Positions 21,327 through 33,099 of a DNA stretch of 64,000 nt are shown here, piece by piece. Location of the stretch: contig CATNEN010000001.1 of NCBI GenBank assembly GCA_950097015.1, positions 4,697,001 through 4,761,000 of the forward strand, read 5' to 3'. Each line of letters opens with the position of its first letter. Positions within the stretch are counted from its first letter, which is position 1. Source of the DNA: Macrostomum hystrix. Taxonomy: Eukaryota; Platyhelminthes; Macrostomidae. The notes below the pieces were generated by a model. The model worked only from the letters and a program-made list of their open reading frames with translations, was not told where the DNA came from and searched no databases. The translations under genes and the position numbers were made by a program.

Positions 21327-23452
21327 TGTAACAGATTGGAATCTGTGTCTTACAGGTTGGAATCTGTGTCTAACAGGTTGGAATCTGTGTCTAACAGGTT
21401 GGAATCTGTGTCAAACAGGTTGGAATCTGTGTCTTACAGATTGGAATCTGTGTCTAACAGGTTGGAATCTGTGTCTAACAGGTAGGAATCTGTGTCTAAC
21501 AGGTTGGAATCTGTGTCTTACAGGTTGGAATCTGTGTCTAACAGGTTGGAATCTGTGTCTAACAGGTTGGAATCTGTGTCTTACAGGTTGGAATCTGTGT
21601 CTAACAGGTTGGAATCTGTGTCTTACAGGTTGGAATCTGTGTCTAACAGGTTGGAATCTGTGTCTAACAGGTAGGAATCTGTGTCTAACAGGTAGGAATC
21701 TGTGTCTTACAGATTGGAATCTGTGTCTAACAGGTTGGAATCTGTGTCTAACAGGTAGGAATCTGTGTCTAACAGGTTGGAATCTGTGTCTAACAGGTTG
21801 GAATCTGTGTCTAACAGGTAGGAATCTGTGTCTAACAGGTAGGAATCTGTGTCTTACAGGTTGGAATCTGTGTCTAACAGGTTGGAATCTGTGTCTAACA
21901 GGTTGGAATCTGTGTCTAACAGGTAGGAATCTGTGTCTTACAGGTAGGAATCTGTGTCTAACAGGTATGAATCTGTGTCTAACAGGTAGGAATCTGTATC
22001 TTACAGGTAGGAATCTGTGTCTAACAGGTATGAATCTGTGTCTTACAGGTAGGAATCTGTATCTTACAGGTAGGAATCTGTGTCTTACAGGTAGGAATCT
22101 GTGTCTTACAGGTAGGAATCTGTGTCTAACAGGTATGAATCTGTGTCTAACAGGTAGGAATCTGTGTCTAACAGGTTGGAATCTGTGTCTAACAGGTTGG
22201 AATCTGTGTCTAACAGGTTGGAAGCTGTGTCTAACAGGTTGGAATCTGTGTCTAACAGGTAGGAATCTGTCTAACAGGTAGGAATCTGTGTCTAACAGGT
22301 ATGAATCTGTGTCTAACAGGTAGGAATCTGTATCTTACAGGTAGGAATCTGTGTCTAACAGGTATGAATCTGTGTCTTACAGGTTGGAATCTGTGTCTTA
22401 CAGGTTGGAATCTGTGTCTAACAGGTTGGAATCTGTGTCTTACAGGTTGGAATCTGTGTCTAACAGGTTGGAATCTGTGTCTAACAGGTAGGAATCTGTG
22501 TCTAACAGGTAGGAATCTGTGTCTTACAGATTGGAATCTGTGTCTAACAGGTTGGAATCTGTGTCTAACAGGTAGGAATCTGTGTCTAACAGGTTGGAAT
22601 CTGTGTCTAACAGGTTGGAATCTGTGTCTAACAGGTAGGAATCTGTGTCTAACAGGTAGGAATCTGTGTCTTACAGGTTGGAATCTGTGTCTAACAGGTT
22701 GGAATCTGTGTCTAACAGGTTGGAATCTGTGTCTAACAGGTAGGAATCTGTGTCTTACAGGTAGGAATCTGTGTCTAACAGGTATGAATCTGTGTCTAAC
22801 AGGTAGGAATCTGTATCTTACAGGTAGGAATCTGTGTCTAACAGGTATGAATCTGTGTCTTACAGGTAGGAATCTGTATCTTACAGGTAGGAATCTGTGT
22901 CTTACAGGTAGGAATCTGTGTCTTACAGGTAGGAATCTGTGTCTAACAGGTATGAATCTGTGTCTAACAGGTAGGAATCTGTGTCTAACAGGTTGGAATC
23001 TGTGTCTAACAGGTTGGAATCTGTGTCTAACAGGTTGGAAGCTGTGTCTAACAGGTTGGAATCTGTGTCTAACAGGTAGGAATCTGTCTAACAGGTAGGA
23101 ATCTGTGTCTAACAGGTATGAATCTGTGTCTAACAGGTAGGAATCTGTATCTTACAGGTAGGAATCTGTGTCTAACAGGTATGAATCTGTGTCTTACAGG
23201 TAGGAATCTGTATCTTACAGGTAGGAATCTGTGTCTTACAGGTAGGAATCTGTGTCTTACAGGTAGGAATCTGTGTCTTACAGGTAGGAATCTGTGTCTA
23301 ACAGGTATGAATCTGTGTCTAACAGGTAGGAATCTGTGTCTTACAGGTAGGAATCTGTGTCTAACAGGTATGAATCTGTGTCTAACAGGTAGGAATCTGT
23401 GTCTAACAGGTAGGAATCTGTGTCTAACAGGTAAAAATCTGTGTCTAACAGG
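21327..23452. repeat. 21-bp minisatellite with 817-bp higher-order unit
   Basis: About 100 units of 21 bp, GGAATCTGTGTCTAACAGGT plus T or A, with CTTACAG and GGTATG variants. A 19-bp truncated unit (GGAATCTGTCTAACAGG) occurs at about 22262 and again 817 bp later, and the variant order around it repeats. This indicates block duplication of about 39 units. Each unit juxtaposes an acceptor-like (C)TAACAG or CTTACAG with a donor-like GTAGGA or GTATGA. Confidence 0.96.
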
Positions 23453-23643
23453 TAAGCACTACATCACCAAAATAATAACAAAAATGAAGTGAATGGCAGC
23501 TTGAATCATGAATTTCTTTTCAATTATCGAAATGAGTTGGAGTATGAAATCTGTCTCTAACCATTTATAGGACACATATACAACTTTTATCTGCACATGC
23601 TCTTGCAGATTTTCTGATGCTTGCCAAAATTATAAAACTGCTT

Positions 23644-23649
23644 TTTATT
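23644..23649 (-). terminator. Candidate poly(A) signal for the homeobox gene
   Basis: AATAAA on the minus strand, about 225 bases after the stop codon at 23874. It is a single motif in AT-rich sequence. Confidence 0.3.
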
Positions 23650-23873
23650 CGTGCATGAAAGTTTGATAATTATTTATAGACCGATATCGTATTTAATACG
23701 TTTAATCATACCTAAGCATCAAGTTAATGATAAATATTTTGACGACCAAAAAGATACTAGAAATTATGATAAATGAACAAAATGATGTCAAGCATTTAAA
23801 ACTTTGTTGATTTTCTCAATAAGATAATTTGAATTCAGATTCTCAATCGTCGTTGTTAGGCTCGGTTTAGTAA

Positions 23874-23900
23874 TCAATGCCACTGATAGTAGGAAGCAAA

Positions 23901-23931
<31 letters not shown>

Positions 23932-24326
23932 ATTGTAGTTGAAACTGCCTGGTGATACGGTGGCGGCGGCGGCGGACCTTCTAAGTCCAGATGCCGTTGA
24001 TCCTCAGTCAGATACGAATGCTGATCGTCTGGCGACTCAACCACATCGTCAAGTACACTGCCAGACGAGCCATCGACGACAGCTGCGCCGGCGGCAGTTG
24101 TTGCCGCTGTGACATCGGCTGCCGCGGCTGCAGCCGCCGCCGCGGCGGCCACCGCGGCAGCCGCGCTAGCGTACTGACTGTTGAAGTTGGCCACTGTTGA
24201 TGATTCGCTAAGCAAGCTGCTAACCGGGATGCGGCAGTGAGTGTAGGCAGCCGCCTGCAGCTCCACTGACTTGTCCGCCTGCTGACGCTTCACCTTGTAG
24301 CGTCGGTTTTGAAACCAGATTTTCAC
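23874..24326 (-). CDS. NK4: NK4-like exon 3 (homeodomain residues 45-60, C-terminus)
   Basis: The acceptor is CTGACAG|GTGAAA. The exon resumes with [15 protein letters not shown]. An Ala run, a Pro run and a Gln run follow, and it ends in SYYQWH with TGA at 23876-23874. Confidence 0.92.
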
Positions 24327-27300
24327 CTGTCAGTTCAGGGTATTTAAGAGACGCTTAATTGTTTTAGTAGATTGTATTTTTGAATTGGTCTCAAATTAAG
24401 ACTGAGAAATCGAAACTGCAGAGGGAAGTTTCTAAGAACTGCGTATCTTAGAAAAATTTTAGGAGGCTGGCTATCGGCGAAAATTAGGTTGCGCAGGATA
24501 GCCGAGGAAATTCGACAGGAAGTTGGACACTTTTCATGCAATTGTCTGCTTTTGGGGGATATTATTTGGTTCTCTGCTGTTGAGGGGACATTGGTTCTCT
24601 GCTGTTGGGGAGGACATTGGTTCTCTGCTGTTGGAGGACATTGGTTCTCTGCTGTTGGGGAGGACATTGGTTCTCTGCTGTTGGGGTACATTGGTTCTCT
24701 GCTGTTGGGGGACATTGGTTCTCTGCTGTTGGAGGACATTGGTTCTCTGCTGTTAGGGGACATTGGTTCTCTGCTGTTGGGGAGGACATTGGTTCTCTGC
24801 TGTTGGAGGACATTGGTTCTCTGCTGTTGGGGAGGACATTGGTTCTCTGCTGTTGGGGTACATTGGTTCTCTGCTGTTGGGGGACATTGGTTCTCTGCTG
24901 TTGGAGGACATTGGTTCTCTGCTGTTGGGGGACATTGGTTCTCTGCTGTTAGGGGACATTGGTTCTCTGCTGTTGGGGGACATTGGTTCTCTGCTGTTGG
25001 AGGACATTGGTTCTCTGCTGTTGGGGGACATTGGTTCTCTGCTGTTGGGGGACATTGGTTCTCTGCTGTTGGGGGACATTGGTTCTCTGCTGTTGGGGTT
25101 CTCTGCTATTAGCGTAGTATCCTATAACGCGCATTAATGAGGCTTAGGAAGTGTGTGAGCAATGAGTTTTGAATTTCCGTAATTTGAACCACAAAATTTT
25201 GCCCAATGAACATACACACACACACTCTCTCTCTGAAGTGAAATCAAAATAAGTATACGAATATATAATAATATGCCATCATTATTATATTAGTTATGCA
25301 TAGGTACAGTTTCTGTTCGTTATTCAACTTTCTCAAGTGGAAGAAACTTACTTCGGGGGCGGGTCATTGGTCCGGTCAGATTGAAGAACAGGTTGCAGGC
25401 ATTTTGGTGGGAGTTGTTAGGACTGGATAATCCGTCACGTTCATCAGCTGTCAATCTTTTGACTGCCTTAATTCTATCTATGGGTTGCGAGAGGGTTAAA
25501 GATGAACCAAGGCTCTGAATTGATAATCCAAGTCAGTGGGAGTATAACTACTGGGAACTAATAGTTGTATCTAAGGACCTGATTGGAATGATACTGATTG
25601 ATTGGTCCGCGCGTTAATGGATCCTTCGAGTAGAAGCAAAATTAGCTGAACAAGCGAGACAATGCGTACAGAATGATTGATTTGGGAAGTTTATTAAAGA
25701 AAAGTTAGAGACAACGGACGTGTTGTGACAGATAAAGGGAGAGAGATGTGGGAAGAAATATGAAAGGAGTGAGATGAAGGGAAAAGCATGAAGGGAGAGA
25801 GATGAAGGGGGAGAGATGAAGGGGGAGAGATGAAGGGGGATAGATGAATGGAAAGGCATATAGGTAGAGACATCGAGCGAGAGATGAAGATAGACAAAGA
25901 GAGAGAGAATGGAGAGAGAGAGATGAAGGGGGAGAGATGAATGGATTGACATGAAGGTAGAGACAGAGAGAAGATAGAGATGGATGAAAAGTTAAAAGGG
26001 TGTGAATAGAAGGAGATAATAGAGAATGTGAAACAACTGGACAGATGAGCAGATAGAATGAAATCGAACTAGAAATATTCAAGATTATCCGAAATTCAAT
26101 AACGGACCTTTAAAGATGTCTTGAAAATCTGCCAGTCTACCAATAGACAGTAGGGCATCACACTCTGGAAACGGCAGAAAAAATTTTCCCCCAGCTAAAG
26201 GCAAGTTTATTTATTGTCTAGTTAGGAACATCCAGTTTGAATCCGTTTGATGATGTAACCAGATAGACAAACGATCGACTAGACAAGACAGACAGGGACA
26301 CTTTAGTCTGACTCGAATTCTGTACAAGTAATTTTTCAACACTTTCAAGCCATAGACTAAAGCAATTGACATTGCGCAACTATGGTCATTAACTAACAGG
26401 CGGTTAAACTGGGTGTTTCAAACCAATTAACTGACAAAGAAATGCTCGCCTTACTAAATATGCTGATAACACGTTGCATGAGCCTTAGCAGGTCAGCAAA
26501 CTGTTGCTAAAAATCACCTGTCTAAATCTGTGCTTCACATTTCATTTTGCCTTGTCTAATCATACCTTTGCATTTAACGCGATCCAGGACTTTGGAACTA
26601 GTCATATACATACATCAATGTATACATACATCAATGTATACATACATCAATCATTATGTATCAATCATTCTGTATCAACCATTATGTATAAATCATTCTG
26701 TATCAATCATTCTGTATCAATCATTATGTATCAATCATTATGTATCAATGATTTTGTATCAATCATTCTGTATCAATCATTAAGTATCAATCATTCTGTA
26801 TCAAGCACAATCAATCATTCTGTATCAATTATTGTGTATCAATCATTCTGTATCATTGTTTTTGTATCAATCATTATGTATCAATGATTTTGTATCAATC
26901 ATTCCGTATCAATCATTATGTATCAATCATTATGTATCAATGATTTTGTATCAATCATTCTGTATGAATCATTCTGTATCAATCATTCTGTATCAATCAT
27001 TAAGTATCAATCATTCTGTATCAATCATTATGTATCAATCATTATGTATCAATGATTTTGTGTCAATCATTCCGTATCAATCATTATGTATCAATCATTA
27101 TGTATCAATGATTTTGTATCAATCATTCTGTATGAATCATTCTGTATCAATCATTCTGTATCAATCATTAAGTATCAATCATTCTGTATCAATCATTCTG
27201 TATCAATCATTCTGTATCAATCATTAAGTATCAATCATTATGTGTCAATCATTCTGTATCAGGCACAATCAATCATTCTGTATCAATGATTGTGTGTCAA

Positions 27301-29565
27301 TCATTCTGTATCAATCATTCTGTATCAATTATTACGTATCAATCATTCTGTATCAAGCACTCTGTATCAATCATTCTGTATCAATCATTACGTATCAATC
27401 ATTCTGTATCAATTATTACGTATCAATCATTCTGTATCAAGCACTCTGTATAAAATAAGCTAACCATCGCGTTTGGTATTTAAATCAGCTGTTTGTAATT
27501 GACATAATTAGCTCGTATTAGAAAGAAACAATTGAAATACGAGATCTAGTTGACGATAAGGCACACAATTTTCCCCAATGTTTCTAATAATTACTTATTT
27601 AGAGAAATCATTCCATAACTTAGTCCTCATATTTTACGATCCCTTGTTCTTTAGGAGTTTTTCACAAACTCAGTTTATTACCTCTGTAGAAAATGTGACT
27701 AGATAAACAAATTAAGGGAATTTAAGATGCTTATCAGTTAAAAGGATTTATAATTCAGTTGAAAACACAACTATCTATTTGTATTCGAAATCTAATAAAT
27801 ATTTCAATTCTTTCAAATCCAGGCAACAGTGGCCAAAAAATGAGAACGATGATTAATTGATACAGAAACTCAATTTGTTAGAAAAAATGTTGTTTGCCGA
27901 CTTCACTACAGTAAATGTTTAATGCCACATAACAACTAAAGGGTAAAGAACAGAGTCATGTGGAAGTTTGTGAATAAACCTTTTTATACGAGTGAATAAT
28001 ATCACGACTGATATTATACAATATTATATCATATACAATATAATACAATACACACTAGTAAATAGATGACACAGTTCATAGATAATAAAAAGATCCCAAA
28101 GTAGAATCTAGAACAGATCCCAAAGCAGAATCTAGAACAGATCCCAAACCAGAATCTAGAACAGATCCCAAAGCAGAATCTAGAACAGATCCCAAAGCAG
28201 AATCTAGAACAGATCCCAAAGCAGAATCTAGAAGAGATCCCAAAGCAGAATCTAGAACAGATCCCAAAGCAGAATCCAGAACAGATCCCAAAGCAGAATC
28301 TAGAACAGATCCCAAAGCAGAATCTAGAACAGATCCCAAAGTAGAATCTAGAACAGATCCCAAAGCAGAATCTAGAACAGATCCCAAAGTAGAATCTAGA
28401 ACAGATCCCAAACCAGAATCTAGAACAGATCCCAAAGCAGAATCTAGAACAGATCCCAAAGTAGAATCTAGAACAGATCCCAAAGCAGAATCTAGAACAG
28501 ATCCCAAAGTAGAATCTAGAACAGATCCCAAAGTAGAATCCAGAACAGATCCCAAAGTAGAATCTAGAACAGATCCCAAAGTAGAATCCAGAACAGATCC
28601 CAAAGTAGAATCTAGAACAGATCCCAAAGTAGAATCCAGAACAGATCCCAAAGCAGAATCTAGAATAGATCCCAAAGCAGAATCTAGAATAGATCCCAAA
28701 CCAGAATCTAGAACAGATCCCAAAGTAGAATCTAGAACAGATCCCAAAGCAGAATCTAGAACAGATCCCAAAGTAGAATCTAGAACAGATCCCAAAGCAG
28801 AATCTAGAACAGATCCCAAAGTAGAATCTAGAACAGATCCCAAACCAGAATCTAGAACAGATCCCAAAGCAGAATCTAGAACAGATCCCAAAGTAGAATC
28901 TAGAACAGATCCCAAAGCAGAATCTAGAACAGATACCAAAGTAGAATCTAGAACAGATCCCAAAGTAGAATCCAGAACAGATCCCAAAGTAGAATCTAGA
29001 ACAGATCCCAAAGTAGAATCCAGAACAGATCCCAAAGTAGAATCTAGAACAGATCCCAAAGCAGAATCTAGAACAGATCCCAAAGCAGAATCTAGAACAG
29101 ATCCCAAAGCAGAATCTAGAACAGATCCCAAAGTAGAATCTAGAAACCCTATTTAAATCTAGTACAGGGCATAGGATTGTGGGCCTCACCTGTTGAGCAG
29201 TCATCTTGAGCACACCTGCCAACTGTTCTCGCTCAGGCGCGCTCAAATATCGCTGGTGTCGGAAGCGTCTCTCCAGCTCAAACACCTGAGCCTGTGAGAA
29301 CAGTATCCGCGGCTTCCGTTTCGCCTTCTGAGCTCTCAGCACGATGCCATTGCTGGCGGCATGCTTGGTTGGCGATGATTGAGCATGCCGATGCTGAGCA
29401 GATTGGGCGAGTTTCTCATTGACGAAATCATCCTGATCATCGTCACCGCAGGCTGGAAGGCTGCAGCAGCTGTTGTCACCGAAATCTTCGCCTTGCTCGC
29501 CGTCAACACGGCGATGTCTCGGATTTTTGTCTGCTGACCTTCGGAGTGGACTAGAGTGCAGGCGG

Positions 29566-29599
<34 letters not shown>

Positions 29600-31054
29600 T
29601 GTAGTTTAGCTGATGATTAGCTCGCTGATAGTAGTAATCTGAAAATTTAATTCACGAGATAATTATCGATTAATAAATGTTGCTATGGCTTTTGGAATTT
29701 TGCTGCTTCGTTGTACAGTCAAGACCATAGACTTTGGTCTTGACCAAAGACAAGCTAGATAAGAGGGGATTGCATCCTAGTGGTTAAAAAGTCCGGCTCA
29801 CGACTTGATGGTCGAAGGTTCGATTCTTGACTCCACTGGAACAATTTGTGTCCTTTAGCATGACACTTAACTCTGTATTGCTTCAGTTCGCCCAGTTGTT
29901 AAACCTGGAGTGAGTAATTGAGGGTGTGTGGCGTCCCCCCAGTCCATGGACTGAACAGCCGTACGCAGACTTCAGATGCGCCGCGCAATAGCTGCGGCTG
30001 TGCTGTCGGCTGCACATCTGGCCCAATTAGACATGATCTGCTAGACAAGACCTGTTAGATAAGACGTGTTGGACAAGACCAGTATGAAAAGACCTGTTAG
30101 ACAAAGCCTTTTTGTCCAGACCTGTTAGACAATAACTGTTAGACATGAGCTGTTTGACATGAGCTGTTAGACAAGACCTGCTAGACAAGACCTGTCAGAC
30201 AAGACCTGTTAGACAAGACCTGTTAGACAAGACCTGTTAGACAAGACCTGTTAGACAAGAACTGTTAGACAATACATGTTAGACAAGACCTGTTAGACAT
30301 GAGCTGTTAGACAAGAACTGTTAGACATGAGCTGTTAGACAAGACCTGTTAGACAATACATGTTAGACAAGACCTGTTAGACATGAGCTGTTAGACAATA
30401 CATGTTAGACAAGACCTGTTAGACATGAGCTGTTAGACATGAGCTGTTAGACATGAGCTGTTAGACATGACCTGTTAGACAAGACCTGTTAGACAAGACC
30501 TGTTAGACAATACATTTTAGACATGACACACTAGAGACGAAGTGTTAGACAAGGACATGAAATCTAAACGAACTTGCTAGACTTAAAAAAACGAATTCTA
30601 AATTTTTATTACCTCCTTCATTTGTCGACGATGCACCGGTGGTTTCCAATGCCACCGGCGATAAATTGTCGGCAACGTTGGTAGAGGAAGCGGCTGATAT
30701 TGCAGTAGCCGCAAAATCGTTAACAGCGTTGGATGTAGTTGACATTGTGGCACTGTTGCCATAGTACCAATCATACTGCTGCTGCTGCTGCTGATGCTGC
30801 TGCTGCTGCTGATACTGATAATAGCCATAGCTAGCAGTAGGATAGGTGTTATGACCAAATTTGAGTAGCTGATACGGCTGATAAAACTCGCCTGATTTCT
30901 CAAAATTTGATTCCGTCAGTTGCTTGTTGCTGCCTCCGCCGCCGCCGCCGCCGCCGCCGCCGCTGCCGCCGCTGTTATTGCTGCTATTATAGTAATTTTC
31001 ATAGGCCGCAGTTGATCGATGATAAAAATAGTACTCTGACGCCAGACTGTCCAT
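23874..31054 (-). CDS. NK4: NK4/tinman/Nkx2-5-like homeobox transcription factor
   Basis: A 447-residue nuclear DNA-binding protein from three exons (30613-31054, 29190-29638, 23874-24326). The frame is consistent across both introns. The homeodomain (about residues 254-313) starts KRKPRILF and contains [18 protein letters not shown] and [10 protein letters not shown]. Tyr54 is the NK-2 class hallmark, and RKPR with QNRRYK favours NK4/Nkx2-5 over NK2.1/2.2, which have QNHRYK. Outside it are a Gly run, several Gln-rich runs, an acidic stretch before the homeodomain and a long Ala run after it. No N-terminal tinman (TN) motif was seen. Family members specify heart and visceral mesoderm. Both introns carry minisatellites. 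Confidence 0.9.
24575..25110. repeat. 24-bp minisatellite in NK4-like intron 2
   Basis: About 22 units with the core ACATTGGTTCTCTGCTGTTG plus 3-5 bases (GGGG/GAGG). Each unit contains ATTGG, the complement of a CCAAT box. A block of about ten units appears duplicated: the variant order at 24600-24760 recurs at 24780-24960. Confidence 0.95.
25735..26010. repeat. Purine-rich ~14-bp repeat in NK4-like intron 2
   Basis: Degenerate GAGAGATGAAGGGG units on the plus strand, grading into GAGAGAGA. The tract is almost pure purine. Confidence 0.8.
26607..27455. repeat. 14-bp minisatellite in NK4-like intron 2
   Basis: About 60 units of TCTGTATCAATCAT with point variants. The order of variants repeats every 168 bp (12 units) in 26850-27180. 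Each unit contains ATCAATCA, the complement of a TGATTGAT PBX/Exd-type site. Confidence 0.94.
28091..29146. repeat. 24-bp minisatellite, same family as the septin intron
   Basis: About 44 units with the core AATCTAGAACAGATCCCAAA, indistinguishable in type and orientation from the array at 1-12585 but more homogeneous. It ends 43 bases from the exon 2 donor at 29189. Confidence 0.97.
29190..29638 (-). CDS. NK4: NK4-like exon 2 (homeodomain residues 1-44)
   Basis: The acceptor is AATTTTCAG|ATTACT. The exon encodes a Gln run, an acidic segment and the homeodomain through MTAQQ. It ends at donor CAG|GTGAGG, phase 0 (29189). Confidence 0.92.
29766..30015 (+). mobile_element. tRNA-derived SINE, family A
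   Basis: The head has an A-box-like TAGTGGTTAAAAAG (29778-29791) and a B-box GGTTCGATTCT (29817-29827), spaced as in a tRNA. The body contains ACAATTTGTGTCCTTTAGCA and GGCGTCCCCCCAGTCCATGG. The body recurs inverted at 52815-52975 and, more decayed, at 38675-38870. It lies in the first intron of the NK4-like gene. Confidence 0.82.
30018..30555. repeat. 14-bp minisatellite in NK4-like intron 1
   Basis: About 37 units of CTGTTAGACAAGAC, with variants ATGAGCTGTTAGAC and AATACATGTTAGAC. It begins directly after the SINE copy. Confidence 0.94.
30613..31054 (-). CDS. NK4: NK4-like exon 1
   Basis: The ATG at 31054-31052 has G at -3 and +4. The in-frame sequence upstream starts after an acceptor-like TTTAG at about 31100 and has no earlier ATG, so a 5' UTR intron or trans-splice site may lie there. 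The exon encodes Tyr/Ser-rich sequence, a Gly run and Gln runs. It ends at donor GGAG|GTAATA, phase 1. Confidence 0.82.
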
Positions 31055-31099
31055 TTCCACACTGTGCTTCTGTGTGTACAGCCGGTGGAACTTCACCAC

Positions 31100-31949
31100 C
31101 TAAAGACCTATAGCCGCTGGCGGAGGTTAGGTAAGTATCACTTATGCTTAAGTGTGCTAAAGGAGTCCTTCAATATAAATGGACTGTACGAGCCGTAAGT
31201 GTCTCTAATAGTGTTTTTTCCTCCCTATTGTAATCGAAGACAAGAGGCCACACTCAACGCTACCCGAATATATGGAAGCGGGTAATATAATGTATATATA
31301 TAGGCTTAGGAATTCTTCTTAAGTGCACTCGAGAGGATCCCTTACTGTCTCTCTCTCTCTCACACTTAGGATCCGAAATAACTTGTGTTTTACACAACCT
31401 CAAGTAAAAACTTTTAATCTCAAAGTCTAAAATAATTCTTTGAAGTCCTTTTTGCTATCAAACTGATAGACTAATCACTTTCTTTTTTTGTTGCTTTTGT
31501 ATAAAATAGAAAAATGGTTGAATTCGCGTTTTTGTAGTTAAATAACCTCCCACAGGGATGGTAGGATAAAAATATGCAGGTGAATTGGGGAAGGATTTGC
31601 TGGTGGATGCGGGGAGGCTGGGTGGACTACGCGATCCCCAGCTGGTCATTGGCTGGTGTTTCAATTTTCTCGCACAGTGAGTGGGGCATGACGGGGGTTG
31701 ACGGAAATGAAATAAAAGTTTTGGCGCTTTCAGAAATGCGTCTCTCTAAACTGTGTTTTCCGGTCCTTTGAGGCTAGTAGGCGATCGACTATAGAGCACA
31801 GTTCTGATCACCTGATATTTACCATGATTTTTCGATGAATTAACGATTTTTTCAGTTCTTTCATTCGCTTCTCTTTTTTCTATTCTAACCCTCATATTTT
31901 ATTATCCTCAACTTCCTCTTCATAATCACATCTACTCTCTTCCTTATCT
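31100..31949. other. Upstream region of the NK4-like gene
   Basis: Non-coding by eye. It has a CT-rich run (31350-31365) and TA-rich sequence at 31280-31300. It is the probable promoter region of the homeobox gene, but no core promoter motif could be assigned. Confidence 0.4.
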
Positions 31950-32555
31950 CTTCTCATCCCCAGATATTCTCACCATTATCTATTCTCACCCTTATCTATT
32001 CTCATCCTTATCCATTCTCATCCTTATCTATCCTCATCCTTATCTATTCTCATCCTTATCAAGTTTCATTCTTATCTATTCTCATCCTTATTAAGTCTCA
32101 TACTTATCAATTCTCATCCTTTTCAATTGTCATCCTTATCTATTATCATCCGTATAAATTCTCATCCTTATCAATTCTCATCCTTATCAATTCTCATCCT
32201 TATCAATTCTCACCCGTATCAATTCTCACACTTATCTATTCATTCTCATCCTTATCAATTATCATCCTTATCAATTATCATCCTTATCAATTATCATCCT
32301 TATCAATTATCATCCTTATCAATTATCATCCGTATCAATTCTCATCCTTATCAATTCTCATCCTTATCAATTATTATACGTATCAATTCTCATCCTTATC
32401 AATTCTCATCCTTATCAATTCTCATCCTTATCTATTCTCACCCTTATTTATTCTCATCCTTATTTATTCTCACACTTATCTATTCTCATCCTTATCTATT
32501 CTCATCCTTATCTATTCTCATCCTTATCTATTCTCATCCTTATCTATTGTTCGTC
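31950..32555. repeat. 16-bp minisatellite of GATA-type words
   Basis: About 37 units of TCATCCTTATCAATTC, with TATC and CGTATC variants. Nearly every unit contains CTTATCA or CTTATCT, the complement of TGATAAG/AGATAAG (WGATAR). The array starts about 0.9 kb upstream of the NK4-like start codon. Confidence 0.94.
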
Positions 32556-33099
32556 TATTGTATTTTATATTTTTTTAAACCTCTAATAGATTTTCTCATC
32601 AATATCAATTTCATAATCCTCTAATCGTATCCTTATCTTTCTTGTCTATTCTGGTCATTAACTGATATCATCCATCGCCATAGCTTACAGGTATTAAAGG
32701 CAATTATATAGCGACTATACCTGTAGTTACACGAAAATCTGCCATGTTATTGTCATGCATTTATCAGGCGAACGGGCATTTTAGGAGAAAAAACACACAG
32801 GAAACAATCGTAAATATACCAATAATCTGTGCCGTTTTTGCAATTTCTATAATACTAACTTGCTCCTGTCTTATAAGAACGGGCAGTATAAGCCAGTCAT
32901 TGTATATACACAAACCAGAGATAGATAATGCCCCACTCATTATGTAACATCCATTTAGATGACTGGAGAAAAATTAGTCTGGGTTAGAAAAATGCTGCTT
33001 GGAACAAAGCATTCAAACTGAATGCCACTGCGGTAATGTAAAAGGCGGACTTTAATACACAGTTATCCGACAATTCTCTCACAATATTCATTTCAAAGC

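Noticed and set aside
21327-23452. CRISPR array
   Set aside because: Units are contiguous 21-bp tandem copies with no unique spacers, in animal DNA.
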